Assembly: GCF_001661265.1 (NCBI RefSeq)
Contig: NW_017567007.1
Span: forward strand, 51,476-115,475
Length of the DNA stretch: 64,000 nt
Reading direction: 5' to 3'
Origin: Saitoella complicata NRRL Y-17804
Taxonomy: Eukaryota; Ascomycota; Saitoellomycetes; Saitoellales; Saitoellaceae
Below are positions 1 to 11,100 of this stretch, piece by piece; positions within the stretch are counted from its first letter, which is position 1; each line of letters starts with the position of its first letter. The notes under the pieces were generated by a model that saw only the letters and a program-made list of their open reading frames with translations, made no database searches and had not been told where the DNA came from. The position numbers were made by a program, and so were the translations under genes.

Positions 1-273
1 GACCCATTTGTCGAGGATGATGGTGTAGGTCGGATATCGCCAATGTGGGGGTGAGGGGTTGAAGGTGTGATTTTCCCATTCGCCGGAGTAATCGAGGATA
101 GCGCCGGCTGTTTGTCACCAGTTAGCAAATGCACACGAAGCTTCGAAAGCGCAAGACAAACCTGCGGCATTAGGATTGGTGTTCAAGTTATAAGGTGCGT
201 TTGCTTCGGTGTAGACGGCTGCCCATGCCCTCGAAGCGAGGCCAGCGAGGGATAGTAGCAGGGTATGCCGCAT
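1..273 (-). CDS. AGS1: Alpha-1,3-glucan synthase, N-terminal fragment (runs off left edge)
   Basis: This is the 5' end of a cell-wall alpha-1,3-glucan synthase gene. Read on the minus strand, exon 1 (273-162) starts with a typical secretion signal (charged MRHT, then a leucine/alanine core ending near AWA), followed by YTEANAPYNLNTNP, a segment typical of the extracellular N-terminus of fungal Ags proteins. A 54-bp intron (161-108, GTTTGT...CAG) joins to exon 2, which gives LDYSGEWENHTFNPSPP, then HWRYPTYTIILDKW; this is the conserved entry into the extracellular amylase-like domain. The rest (family members are about 2,400 residues) lies beyond the left edge. The start was chosen because it begins the signal peptide and splices in frame. 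The family builds alpha-glucan at the plasma membrane. Identification is from a short piece but the motif match is specific. Confidence 0.8.
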
Positions 274-345
274 CTTCGTCTTCGTCCTTTTCGTCCAAGC
301 AGTGGACAGCTACCAGAGCTGTTAAAATCGTAACGAATGTGTATG

Positions 346-351
346 CTTATA
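346..351 (-). promoter_or_regulatory. Possible TATA element for the alpha-glucan synthase gene
   Basis: TATAAG on the minus strand lies 73 bp upstream of the signal-peptide ATG, a normal distance for a fungal promoter. This is position-based inference only. Confidence 0.35.
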
Positions 352-2958
352 AGGAAGGAAAATGTCGAAGTGAACCGGCCCGAAGGGTGTCGAGTTTTGT
401 TGACCCTTAAAAAGCTCCCGGTCGTTGTCGTGGTGTACTTCTAGCGAACCAACGTCGTTGAAAGTGGTGAAAAGAGAGAGTGACCAAGTCGTGTCACAGT
501 TGGTAACCAGGTTCAGATTGCAATTGCAACGGATTCAGCCGGGCCGTCTATAGTACCTGTACGTGTGAGTAGGCGACTTTGAAAGACATTCGACAAGGTT
601 CACCCCTTCCCGGGCTGGCGTTTCATTGCACGTATCTATAATATAAGGGTACGACAAGGCTGGGCGGTACATGGGAGGCTGTCTGGCGGGGGTCCGTTTC
701 AAGCTGGGAGCTCCTTTGTGTACGAGTCTACGTTTCAGGGCGCGCGCATCACCAGCTCCCTTTGTTCTGACTGTTACCGGATTAGGAAGTGTAATTGACC
801 TTCACCTCAAGAACCTTTAAACTCGTCCAAAACCTGCTCCAAATGACGCCCAATCACTCGAAATACCTCGACTCGAAGATGCTTGTGACCCAAGGGCCCT
901 CTTGATGTTGCGTTACCCGAGAGGCCCGTGCCGCGTGGCTCGGCACTCTATTCACGACCAAGTGGGACGGCACTGACATAACTCAATATCCGCCTGTTTG
1001 TGGTTGTGGTTTTGGCTTGCATCGATTTACATTCCTGGGCGAACAGTAGAGGGTGGATGGACCGCTTGCTGCGAATTGCCGAGATTGGGTGTCGGAGGTG
1101 CTTGTTGCTTAAAATAGCGACGACGTTGAGGGATGTGTGATGACGTGAATTCTGCGAGGAAGTTCTGAGAGGGAAGGTGTCAAGGGCAGCGTCCAAATGC
1201 CATGGATTGCCTTGCCTGATCTCCTGCCGCTTCTTCCTCAACCTTATAAACGCGGCTCACACGGCTCGGCCAACGAGTGCCCCGCCTTGGCTGATCATAA
1301 ACTTGGCATGTGAAGGTCATCTCCTCTCCTCGACACTCGCGGCTCACCACTGGTCACTCATTCCTCCAAGACCTCAAAGCTTGCTCAACGGCAGACTTAT
1401 CAGCAATATGAGCAGATCACAACCGTCTTAACCCGCCGTTACCGCTCGGCCCGCAGCGGAAAGCCCGGGTACGAAGCGCTCGGCAAGCAGTACCGCACCA
1501 TGACCTCATATCAACTTCAATTCACGACCTCAACCTTCGGATCGGTCCTTTCAATGTTTGGGTATGGGGAGAGTGAGAGATCTTGGTAGCCCTCGGCAGG
1601 TTTGTCAAGGTGACGGCTCAGAGCTGGGCCGCAGCTGGTGGTGGTCGTTGATCCTTAAATATGTTGACGTGGTCCTTAGGATGTGCTGATGTGTTAGCCT
1701 TGAGCTCCCCAACAATCGTGCTCTTGGACAGCGCGCCAAGTCTTAACGTTATCGGCACTTAGCATCAGCTGGGTGGGTATCGGAGGTTTGGGATGCATGG
1801 CATCAACCCCGATTTCTTCCGAGTAGCTGCCTTGACCATGGACGAGATATCCCTAGCCGGTACAATCTCGTGGTTGAACCCTTTCTGACAGCTACAGGTT
1901 CCTGTGGCATCGGCCAAGAAACTACTCACTCCACACGTCCTTCCGTTCCACATGCTCCAAGCTCCAAGCCCCAAGACTGCTCGTCAAACCGGAAATGTTC
2001 GTGTACAAGCCCTTTCCGTAATTTTGAGCATCGTCCAGAAACAGTGCTTTCTTGAGGAAGGGCTGCAGGTCATCATCGGCGTAGGCTTAGTGCTAGTGTG
2101 ATTTGCAATATATGTTCCCACGACCTCGCCGTCAAATGGACGGTTCTCGCGAAAACAACCTCGAAAAATCTCAAGAAACTGAAGAGATGTGAAGTCACAT
2201 ATGCGCCGATGCATCAACTACAGTACGGCTGACCTCGTAATGATCATTACCCCCGGACCACCATGTGCAATTGGACGGTATCACTTGTTTTCCAGACGCG
2301 GCCCATTGCTGGAGTAGGAAGCGGCAGAAGTGTGAATCCTGAGATTGCATCAGAAGGGTCGTAGAGTTAGAAAGTGCACGAAATCGTGTTCGAGAGTCGG
2401 GTCATGACAACGTACAGTCCAGGAGGACGAGTCCGCGATTGACATTGCTGACGGCGTGTCTTTGGTACGGCCATATAAAGCGAGCATTACTTCTGCGAAC
2501 CGGATAGAAATGGATTTGGACATCGAAAAATTGGAGAACCAGCCTCAATATCAATAGAAAGCATGCCAACATCATTCAAAACGCTTTGTTTGGAGATCAA
2601 AGCCATTCAACCACAAGATTCGTTTGTGAGTGTCAAACACCGCTCAAATATATACATGCAGGGTAGCACATGAAGCAGTGAGCGCGTGAATCAGATATCA
2701 TGATTCAAGAGGAACACGAGGAACTGCTCCAAATCTTGTTTCATCATATCCAGCTCGCGAGGAGAAGTTCGACGGGAATGGTTTTCACGGGGCTAGGACT
2801 GGCGTTGTGGTCGCAATCGACCACGTCCTTTTGTGACAGCGACGTCAAAGTCACGTTCCAAAGCAGAAAAATCCCAGGTGCAACCTCAGTCACCCCTCTA
2901 AAGAATGCTATTACTTATCGAATATCGCGTATGTTTCCAAATCACGTTTTCCGAAACA

Positions 2959-3012
2959 ACGCGAAAACAAAATGTGCCCTACGCAACTCGAACGTTGACC
3001 AGCGGCAGTCTA
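2959..3012 (+). repeat. Imperfect direct repeat, left copy, flanking the Rai1-like gene
   Basis: About 54 bp that aligns, with a few substitutions and one 4-bp gap, to 5226-5275. The shared cores are gcaactcgaac and cggcag, in the same order and orientation. The two copies bracket the intact Rai1-like gene. Confidence 0.45.
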
Positions 3013-3296
3013 GCGTGGGTTGTTTATAGCCAGATGTCATCCCTGGCGTTGGTCACGCTGCACCAGAGAGTTGGGTCACTGCACTTACTTATTTTCTTGA
3101 ATGGTAGGGCCGGAAAGTTACCTTCGCAGAGAGCATCTGACCGACACAGCCTTAACATGTGTACATTTACGTGGGGCGTAGGCCAGCGTGCGGGGTGTAA
3201 CGTCGATAAATTTGTCACCTCAAAAAAAAGCAGTTGCAATTGATCCGTCCTTTAAATTCAGCATTCCAACTCTCACAGCAAAATTGGTTTTGAATC

Positions 3297-5030
3297 ATGA
3301 CTACTATTGCCGGGGGAAATGGCGAAAAGCCGCCCAACAACCCTGGAAATAAGAATGCTGCTGATGGTGCCGGAACCAGCCAAGGTGTTCGCCAGAACAA
3401 GCGAGATTGCAGACGGCAGACGCAGAATCACGCTAGTAGGACTGGGGCGACTGCTTCTGTGTCGTCCGCAGGCAGCACAGCCGCCCCAGCTGCGATCAAT
3501 CTGGCTGCGAGGGAAGGGCTGTCCAATACTGTTGCTGGCCCTGTCATGAAATCGTGGTCCAGCATTGCAAGCTCGCATACGCCAGACATTGAACCGGAGC
3601 CGGATACGGAGAATGATTGCACAGTTCTAGGGTCGTACAACTGGTTCGAGAAGTCTAAGTGGTATAACGAAGCTCCAACAATCTGCGTTCCCGGTGAATT
3701 TGCGCATGTGTTTTGGTACGAGAAATACGCTAACAATTATACGCTAAGCTTCGCCCCGATATATCATCGAAAGACGCCACAGGAATTGCGGTTCCTGCCA
3801 AAAGACGACAAGGAAGAGCATCACGTTGATATCAACCGAGCGCATTCTTCGTTATCACCCCTGGAGCCACTGTTCCGGTCAGTTGCCCAATGTACACCTG
3901 CATTTAGGTTCGATCAGGTGGATGTTGTTACCCATCGTAATAATCTGCAAAAAATACTCAGCCCAAACAAGAATCATCGAAAATATCGCATCTACATTGA
4001 GCTAGTAGGACGGACGCTGTTGTGTGAACGATGGGACGGCAGGGTCACTGGCGCTGGAAAGGGATATGGTCACGCTTTCGAGAAGCGTGTTACACGAGGG
4101 TTGCCTGAAGCGGAATCATATCACCGGGTTATCACGTACAATTGCGGCGGCCTCAAGATGGTGGTCCGCACCGAAGTGGATGCTGTCAACCCTGATCCAA
4201 ACGTTCCTGACACCACTCCTATCTTACCCACGACCACCGCCCTTGGATTTGAAGGCACGACTCTTCAGTGCCTAGCATCGGACAATGCTATTCCTCAGCA
4301 AAGTCGTGTTGCCGAGTTAAAGTGCTTTTACGATAGAAACCCTTGGGAAGCGAGAGACACACTGCAATGCGTGCTGGGTCGAGTCCCCACCGGCTATTGT
4401 GCGAGACATCTATCAAGTCGCATGGGGGAGAACTTTATGGCTGATATTCAGAGGATTGACGAACATCATTTCAGTGCGATGGACTTCATTGATCCGGTGA
4501 TTGGGTCGCAGTTACGCAACTTCTTCGGCGCAATTAGGAAAGTGATGGCCAAGAGGGGAGTCAGCAAGACCGTACTGATTGGCGATTTGAAGGCAGGGAT
4601 TCAGCTACACCCGATGGGACGGGATAGGCGGGCAGCGCTTCCCGGGTCTTTAGTGGCAAGGATGTTGGAAACTCCCTCCAAGCCAGAAGACAAGAAGAAT
4701 GGGAAGGCGACGGAAGTAGACGTCTCCACCGACAAAACTAACAAGGTTCCTTGTTCTGGGACGCCAAAACCTCAGCAGACGAAGGTGGCGAACGAGCCTG
4801 TAACATCTTCGGGAGGCAAATCCAATTCGCGAACCCCGTCAAAGAGGAAAGCTGAGGGTGAGGCCGACGAAGAAGCCCCGGAGAGCAAGAAGGCAAAGAC
4901 AGGGGACGATGACGATGATAAGATCGAGGAGAAGCAGTGCACCAGAACCGTGAAGATGACCCGTTTTAAGAACAATCGTGAGGTTCATGAATGGGAGGAA
5001 AGGGGGAAAAAAGAGGTCTGGAGAAAGTGA
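3297..5030 (+). CDS. Rai1/DXO-like decapping nuclease family protein
   Basis: A 577-residue intronless ORF related to the Rai1/DXO family, nucleases that remove faulty or non-canonical mRNA 5' caps. Residues about 112-133 contain SYNWFE, then PTICVPG, matching the family's (S/G)YNW...PTI.VPG block. Residues 186-215 hold SPLEPLFRSV and a VDVVT.RNNL segment. The three metal-binding signatures are present: GHAFE with E262, E293-V-D295, and E340-L-K342, corresponding to the G..xE, ExD and ExK motifs, so the nuclease core looks intact. The last 110 residues are lysine/acid-rich with an SKRKAE nuclear-localisation-like tract. It belongs to the diverged fungal-specific branch, some of whose members carry misleading prenyl-synthase names; I see no prenyl-synthase motif. 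A decayed second copy lies 1.8 kb downstream. Substrate is not known. Confidence 0.72.
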   Translation: MTTIAGGNGEKPPNNPGNKNAADGAGTSQGVRQNKRDCRRQTQNHASRTGATASVSSAGSTAAPAAINLAAREGLSNTVAGPVMKSWSSIASSHTPDIEPEPDTENDCTVLGSYNWFEKSKWYNEAPTICVPGEFAHVFWYEKYANNYTLSFAPIYHRKTPQELRFLPKDDKEEHHVDINRAHSSLSPLEPLFRSVAQCTPAFRFDQVDVVTHRNNLQKILSPNKNHRKYRIYIELVGRTLLCERWDGRVTGAGKGYGHAFEKRVTRGLPEAESYHRVITYNCGGLKMVVRTEVDAVNPDPNVPDTTPILPTTTALGFEGTTLQCLASDNAIPQQSRVAELKCFYDRNPWEARDTLQCVLGRVPTGYCARHLSSRMGENFMADIQRIDEHHFSAMDFIDPVIGSQLRNFFGAIRKVMAKRGVSKTVLIGDLKAGIQLHPMGRDRRAALPGSLVARMLETPSKPEDKKNGKATEVDVSTDKTNKVPCSGTPKPQQTKVANEPVTSSGGKSNSRTPSKRKAEGEADEEAPESKKAKTGDDDDDKIEEKQCTRTVKMTRFKNNREVHEWEERGKKEVWRK

Positions 5031-6831
5031 GAAGGTTGTGGAGGAGAAGGTTGATGATGGTTTATGTTTGGCGTTCCGCTCGAACGGAACGTTTACCACT
5101 CGCTGCAAGTGGTACGGGAAACAAACAAGGTTTCAATGTCCAAAATCAAGGATGTTCTTTTTAATGATCATTATCCTTTCTTTATTCCAAGTTGAACATC
5201 TATCACTTAATCACAAGCCTCTAAAACGCACGAAACCAAAAGTGCGTATCGCAACTCGAACCAACGGCAGATCTAATGGTTGCGAGCGACTTACGTGGTA
5301 CAACACCCTTTTCGGGGTATGATAACTTTAGTCCATGCTTCATTCCGCCGCAATATAGAAGGTGGACATGGCACACAGCTTCCACCTTGATTGTTGGGGC
5401 AGAAACGGACAGTTACGTATACCTAAAGGACACTAGCGTACTCATTTGGGCCGGCGCAAGAATGTATGGTTATGGCAAAATGAATGAGCGACGCCGGGAA
5501 CTCTGAAAGGTGTTTACATGATATTAGATTCCATAATTGATACTCAATGTTGACGAAATGCCATACCACACAAACATATTTGTAGCGCCGTGAAGCGAGG
5601 AAGATGGTCCTCAAGACGATCTAATCCAGCCCCTACAGCTTCCGTGCAGCTGCGTCCAGGGCGAGTTACGAATACACCAGTTGAATTGACGCAACCTGCA
5701 CTGAGGTAGACAAGAAGATGGGTGATCCGTTAAGATAGAGACGATTCGTTGGTGTAGCTCGGCCTGCTGGTATCCGGGATTCAGAGCCATGAAGCTTTCG
5801 TTGATATCGACACCGGACATGCGGAACAACGGTGCCGGTGACAGAAGCAGAAACCTGGATTCATTGTCGCTGTGACAGACTGTTAGGCAATACTAGTACT
5901 CTCCATGGTTCGATTCTGTACCGGCTTGCTCCCTCTTACCTTATCGACCTTTCCAACCACCCATACGAGCTTGAGAATCCCACGGGTTGTCGTGAAGCCG
6001 TCATGTCAATTGAATCTCATCATCAAGTTTTATATTTGAGGCATTTGGAGCCCAATTAGACTGACCCGAACGGTGTTGATCCAGTAGTTGTAGTTCTTAC
6101 CTTGTAACTCACCCTCGCTGCTCCAACTACACGGCTGTGTCAAGCATCACTCATATGGATACACCTGCTGGAAAGCAGGTGTCCGTCGGCAACGAATCGG
6201 CGACACCTACAACTCCCAGTCTTGCAACGCTGTTATATATAGGCTTCGACCACCATCAGCATCTCCTGGTCTCCTACACGAAGCCTGACTGCTTTTTCGA
6301 AAAACGAAAAAACGAAAAAACAAAAGATGGGGGTCGGTTCGGAACCAGTGGAAGTCCCGGACCTATAGACATTCTGCATATGGCATGTCATCTCGCCTCA
6401 TAGGTTAACCACTGCCCTAGAGGAGCCTGATACGCTGTTTGTATGAGAAATGACTGGCTCATAAAGACCGGGGAGTTACCTAGAACGGACTAGCGTGCAC
6501 GGTTTGAACACCATGAGAAGCAAGTGCAGGTGTGCTCGTGACTGGTGAAGGCGGGATTGTCATGGACATGGGTCATCAGCCTTGGCCAGACGGACCTCTG
6601 GAAGGTCAATTCACCATCGCACCTTTGATCCAGCGACCATTTCGACAACATTGAAACCCATAAGAACACACTATGTCTCACAACGAAGAAGTAAACAGGG
6701 CGAGGATTCGACAATCCACCAGACACGGAAGAAATCTCAAGTTTGAGAAAACTGCTGCCTCTGTCCCCGATTTGAGCAACCTGGTGAACTTGGCACAACG
6801 AGAGAAAGTGACCAATGTCCATGGCTAAATG
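5031..6831. other. Intergenic region between the intact and decayed Rai1-like copies
   Basis: Only short, unrelated reading frames. A minus-strand frame near 5611-5890 reads like protein (…FRMSGVDINESFMALNPGYQQAEL…) but is short, has no start or splice context I could support, and matches no family I know. A perfect 9-bp-arm hairpin sits at about 6162-6183. The segment just before 6832 may include the degenerate 5' part of the second Rai1-like copy. Confidence 0.5.
5226..5275 (+). repeat. Imperfect direct repeat, right copy
   Basis: Partner of 2959-3012 (same orientation, shared cores gcaactcgaac and cggcag). It begins about 200 bp after the stop codon of the Rai1-like gene. Confidence 0.45.
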
Positions 6832-7887
6832 ATGAAGTCGTGGGCCGACATCGAGAGTTTGAGCTCGCCGCTGGTTCAGTCAAAGTCGAGAGGACTGTAC
6901 AGTTGTAGGGTCGTACAATTGGATTGAAGAAGTGAGTTGTGACCAGGAATATCCTACGATCTGTGTTCCAGGTACGTCCATGGATGACAGCATAAGACAA
7001 TCGCCAACTGATCACGTTGTCAAGGATTCGCGCCGATCTACAAGTTAAACGGCACGCCGGAGGCCCTCCACCTCGACAAATACTATGGAGAGTTTTATGT
7101 CGATGTCAAGCGCCCGTTTTCCCGAATCGCCCCTTGAACCACTCTTCAGGTCCGTAGCTCACGTGAAGCCGACGTTCAAATTCGACGAGGTCGATGTCGT
7201 CACCGACCAGAACAGCCTATCATGTTGACGCCGTGGTCCCAGCTGACCTAACTAAGGCCGTTCCCGATTGGACCGGCCGAATTACCCACGACCGCTCCGC
7301 AAGAATTCGCCGACTCCTACCTGCGCTGCTTGACCTGCACAAACCCAATTCCTGCCTAAGAAGGCCGGTGTTGCCTGCGTCGGTTATGGCCGGGATGTGG
7401 ACGGCGCTTGAGGTTGCACGAGATGGGGCAGTGGCTGAGGATTTGGCGAGAGAGTATGTGGAGCACGACGAGATGGATGAGGAAAGCGAGGATTTGAAAT
7501 CTGAGGAGGGTGGGGATACTGATGACAAGCCCAATAAAGAGAAAAGCGAGCCAGGAAGTGAGGGAATATGTGAAAGAGCTTGGAAAGGTGGTCCAGAAGG
7601 AAGCTGGGAAAAAGGAGGAGGAAGTTAGTGCAACCGTTTCACTAGATGCTAGTCCTGCGCGTGAAGTTGATTCCAAGGTGTCGGGGAAGGGCAAGAAGGG
7701 CAAGAGCTCGGCGAAACAAGATGAACCGGAAGGATCTGTGCCTTCGAAGAGAAAGGCGGAGAACAGGGACATCGAGCAGCCCCAGACCAAGAAGTCGTCC
7801 AAGGAGCCCGAGCTGGAACGATACACCAGGACGCGCACGAAGAAGACTGAGGAAGTGATCAAGGGAAAAGAGATTTCGAGAATGTGA
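6832..7887 (+). pseudogene. Decayed second copy of the Rai1/DXO-like gene
   Basis: Pieces of the neighbour's protein recur in the right order but in different frames: MKSWADI (neighbour MKSWSSI), then SYNWIEE and YPTICVPG, then FAPIYKLNGTPEAL, then SPLEPLFRSV and FDEVDVVTDQNSL, after which the catalytic middle (the GHAFE, EVD and ELK blocks) is missing. The sequence resumes with the lysine-rich tail containing SKRKAE and YTRTRTKK, equivalent to the SKRKAE...CTRTVK tail of the intact gene. Frame changes occur before SYNW, between FAPIY and SPLEP, and in the tail, and a large internal deletion removes the active site, so it cannot encode a working enzyme. A 54-bp stretch starting gtacgt after CVPG may be an intron or diverged coding sequence. 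It most likely arose by tandem duplication. Confidence 0.7.
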
Positions 7888-8135
7888 GATGGCCGTGGAG
7901 GAGAGGAGGAGGGTTAAGCCTGGGAATCGTCCCTAGGCGTCCCTGGTTGAAGCATCGGTAATAATGAACTTATGATTAAAGTACTTGGTTATCTAATATC
8001 ATGCCTTTGCCAAACATACTCTGAGTTGAAGGAAGTCGAGCCCAATCCCGCGTCACGTGCGAAAGTTTCCACCACCACCGGCACCGTGCCCTAGGTCTAA
8101 CCCTCCACACAGACCCTACGATAAGCCGATAAGGC

Positions 8136-11100
8136 ATGGGTAAGCCCTAATACTCCCCCCATGCGATACACAAACCTTATTCATTCCTTCAGACGGTGCC
8201 GTAGCAGATCCCTCGAGCAATCAGCATGGCCTGCTGCCTCTGCACCACGTCGAGCATGCCGTCGCGGGATTGGACAATGGAAGTGAACAACAACCTGACG
8301 GAGGAGAGGGACGGGATGGGCATGTGTCGGAAGTTGAGGAAGGTGTGGACGGTACGCCGTTCTCGATACCGGAGTTTGGGGAGTCAATTCCGCCGGATCA
8401 GCAACCCGAGCAACAACACACACCTCCAACATCCGTAGACCCTTCCCGGAAGCGAAGTCGTGACGAGATGTCGCAATCGCAACAAGCGGAAGGAACAGGT
8501 GCTGATCATGCTGATCTCGGTTTCCCTATACCTGACGGAAGTGGGGACGGAGAGCCGGATGGCAAGAAGCAGCATCTCGACCTTGACACTATGGATCACG
8601 AAGCTTTCGCACGGAGCTTGGAGAGCCATAATGCTGGTCATGAGGTTCTACAACACGGAAATGCTGAGCATACAATGCCAGACCTGACCTCGCATGGGGA
8701 TGTACATATTCCCTTTGATCCTGCCCAGGGACATGCGGATCCGAGTCGGCTCTTGGGCTTGACATTACATCCGCCGGACTTCTCACTGCCCGATTTCTCT
8801 GTCGCTATCGCGTTAAGGATCGAGAACTTGGATGTCATGGATGCGCTCGCTACACGAATACTGGGGGTATTGGCTAAGGGGCCGTATCAGGAGACGCTCA
8901 ACATCGTGACTCGACTCGACACGTTAGACTCGCAAGCATATCGCGTTCTCGTGTCTGCTTTTACGTCATTGAAGAAGCTATACTCCGAGGAAGCTTTCTT
9001 CAATGCTGATCTTCTTGGATTGATTGATCCTGAGCAGCGGGGTGTCGTGAGAAAAACCAATCTGGCGACTTTCGTTAGTAGTGTGTTCGGCAGTACGGAG
9101 GTTGGGTTCTTTCATTTGAATGAGCATTTCTTGGATGTGTTTGTTCCGGACGGTGGGAGGTTGTTGAAGCCTCAGGGACAGCTATTCCTGGATTTGAAGA
9201 CTCAGGCGTATATTAGTGCGATGACGCAAGCCGAGCGACCTCAGCACGAGATCATTGAGGAATTGTTCCCTAGTATTCTCCCTCAGCTCTTGGTTGCCCG
9301 ACATCCCCATTCGTCCAAGAATTTGTCGCAATCGGAGACCGACTTCATCAATAAGGCGCAGCAACGCCGCGAAGTTCTTGAGCAGACTACATCACCGGAA
9401 GGCCTTGCTGTCCTCGGTGAGAAATATGTATGGCAGGGCTTTTTGAAGGATGTCGCCGAATATGTTGCCAAGAATCACGAATCTATTGTTGGTGTGGGCG
9501 GTCGTAAGAGGCGAGCAGGGATGAACGGGACGGCGAAAGAGCCGCAGATGCCGAAGCCGAGTCGAAGGGTTCAGGTTATTCCAGGATACCCAGCCCAACA
9601 TCATTGGCAAGGTGCGGACGGTACTGTTGTTGGAGTGCCGGTGGTTCACCACGAACCCGCTCTACACCAATACCAGGTCCAGCATGTCCAGCTTGCGCAA
9701 GACCCGAACATCCAGTACCAGCTCCCACTGCCGCACTTGGTACAGCACCAACATTTACAGGCAGCCGTTCAGCAACACGTCGTACCTCCGCCGCCCATGT
9801 TCGTCCATGAGCAGACGGCAGCGACGACGTTGTCTGTTGTTTCTGCAATTTCCGAGGGGCAGCATCAGCCGAGTGTGCCGCCTCAGGAGCAGCAGCAGTA
9901 TCAGCAAGTTGAGCAACAGACTGTTGACAACCATGTTCAACCTCAGCCGCAGCCTGAACAAAGCATGCCGCCGCCGTCAGGGCATGGCGAACCACAAGTG
10001 CAGCAAGCCACTGTGGAACCTACACCGCAGCCACATGTTGTACAAGCTCCTGAGCAGCAGGTGCAACCCGAGCCCGCTCACCCCCACGTTCAGGTGCAGG
10101 AGCCTACTCCGCAAGCCGTACCTCCACCTCCCGCACCAGAACAAGGACATCCCCATCCCGAACCCCTTCATCATCCTCAACCACAAGAAGAGCATGCTCA
10201 AATGCAAGTTCGGCTGCCCTTTCCAGGGGAACACCAGCAGCAGCAACAGATGCCAGTTCAGTCTCAGCTCGTTTCTCACGAAGCGACGCCGGCAGCTACA
10301 CCTGCACCACCCCCAGCTGCTCTGCCGGTTCAATTACAGCAGCAAATGTCAAGGCCAATGGAAGCTCCTGGTACTCCTATGGCGCACACTCCTGCTCCCG
10401 GTATGCCGCAAGCAGGTACTCCTGCTCCTCCAACACCTATCAAGCCGGCATCGACGCCAGCTCCCGAACAGCCTGTCGCGCTCCACAAGATCGACCCCAC
10501 TCTTAGTACGCAGCAGCAGTATGAACGTGCTCGCGCTGCTGCACGGCCGAACCCGACTAGACGTGGTAAGCCGACGCAGCGAAGACATTGGTCGAAAGAG
10601 GAGGAAGATGCGTTGTTTGCTGGTTTGGATGCGTTGAAGGGACCGCACTGGAGTCAGATTTTGGCGTTGTATGGGCCTGGTGGGTCGATCTCCGAGGCGT
10701 TGAAGGACAGAACGCAGGTTCAGTTGAAGGATAAGGCGCGTAACCTGAAGCTCTGGTTCCTCAAGAACAACTTCGAAGTCCCACATTACTTGAAGTGCGT
10801 CACTGGTGATCTGAAACGAGGACGTGGGGAAAGCTTGGAAGCGGAGGAGGGTGAGGGTGTGGAAGGAAGTCCTGCGCCGAAGAAAGAGAAGAAAGCGAAG
10901 GGTAAAGGGAAAGCCGGACAAGAGGGCGAGGCGGCGGAGGAAGCTGCGCAGGAGGCACAGGATGTTAGGGATGCGCAGGACGCGAAGGAAGAGGATCTGG
11001 TTGCTCCAGTTGGCGGCAATGGGGAGTATGTTTCTACGAAGGCGGAGGATCTTGCACATGGGCATGCTGTGCAGCATATGAACGGTCAACCTGGTGTCGA

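Larger units (their letters stand above)
274..3296. other. Gene-poor 3-kb intergenic region
   Basis: No open reading frame here exceeds about 112 codons and none resembles a protein family I know. It must hold the promoter of the alpha-glucan synthase gene on its left and of the Rai1-like gene on its right. The only structure I could pick out is an imperfect repeat near 2959-3012 that recurs after the Rai1-like gene. Confidence 0.6.

Noticed and set aside
4890-4935. Run of aspartates in the Rai1-like protein as a prenyl-synthase DDxxD motif
   Set aside because: It lies in the disordered Lys/acid-rich tail, and the two spaced helices of a prenyl synthase are absent. The nuclease motifs explain the protein better.
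5611-5890. Minus-strand peptide FRMSGVDINESFMALNPGYQQAEL as a gene fragment
   Set aside because: Reads like protein, but too short and without start, splice sites or recognised family; left as unexplained intergenic sequence.
6162-6183. Perfect hairpin with 9-bp arms
   Set aside because: A single short palindrome with no neighbouring gene end or repeat partner; expected by chance in a window this size.
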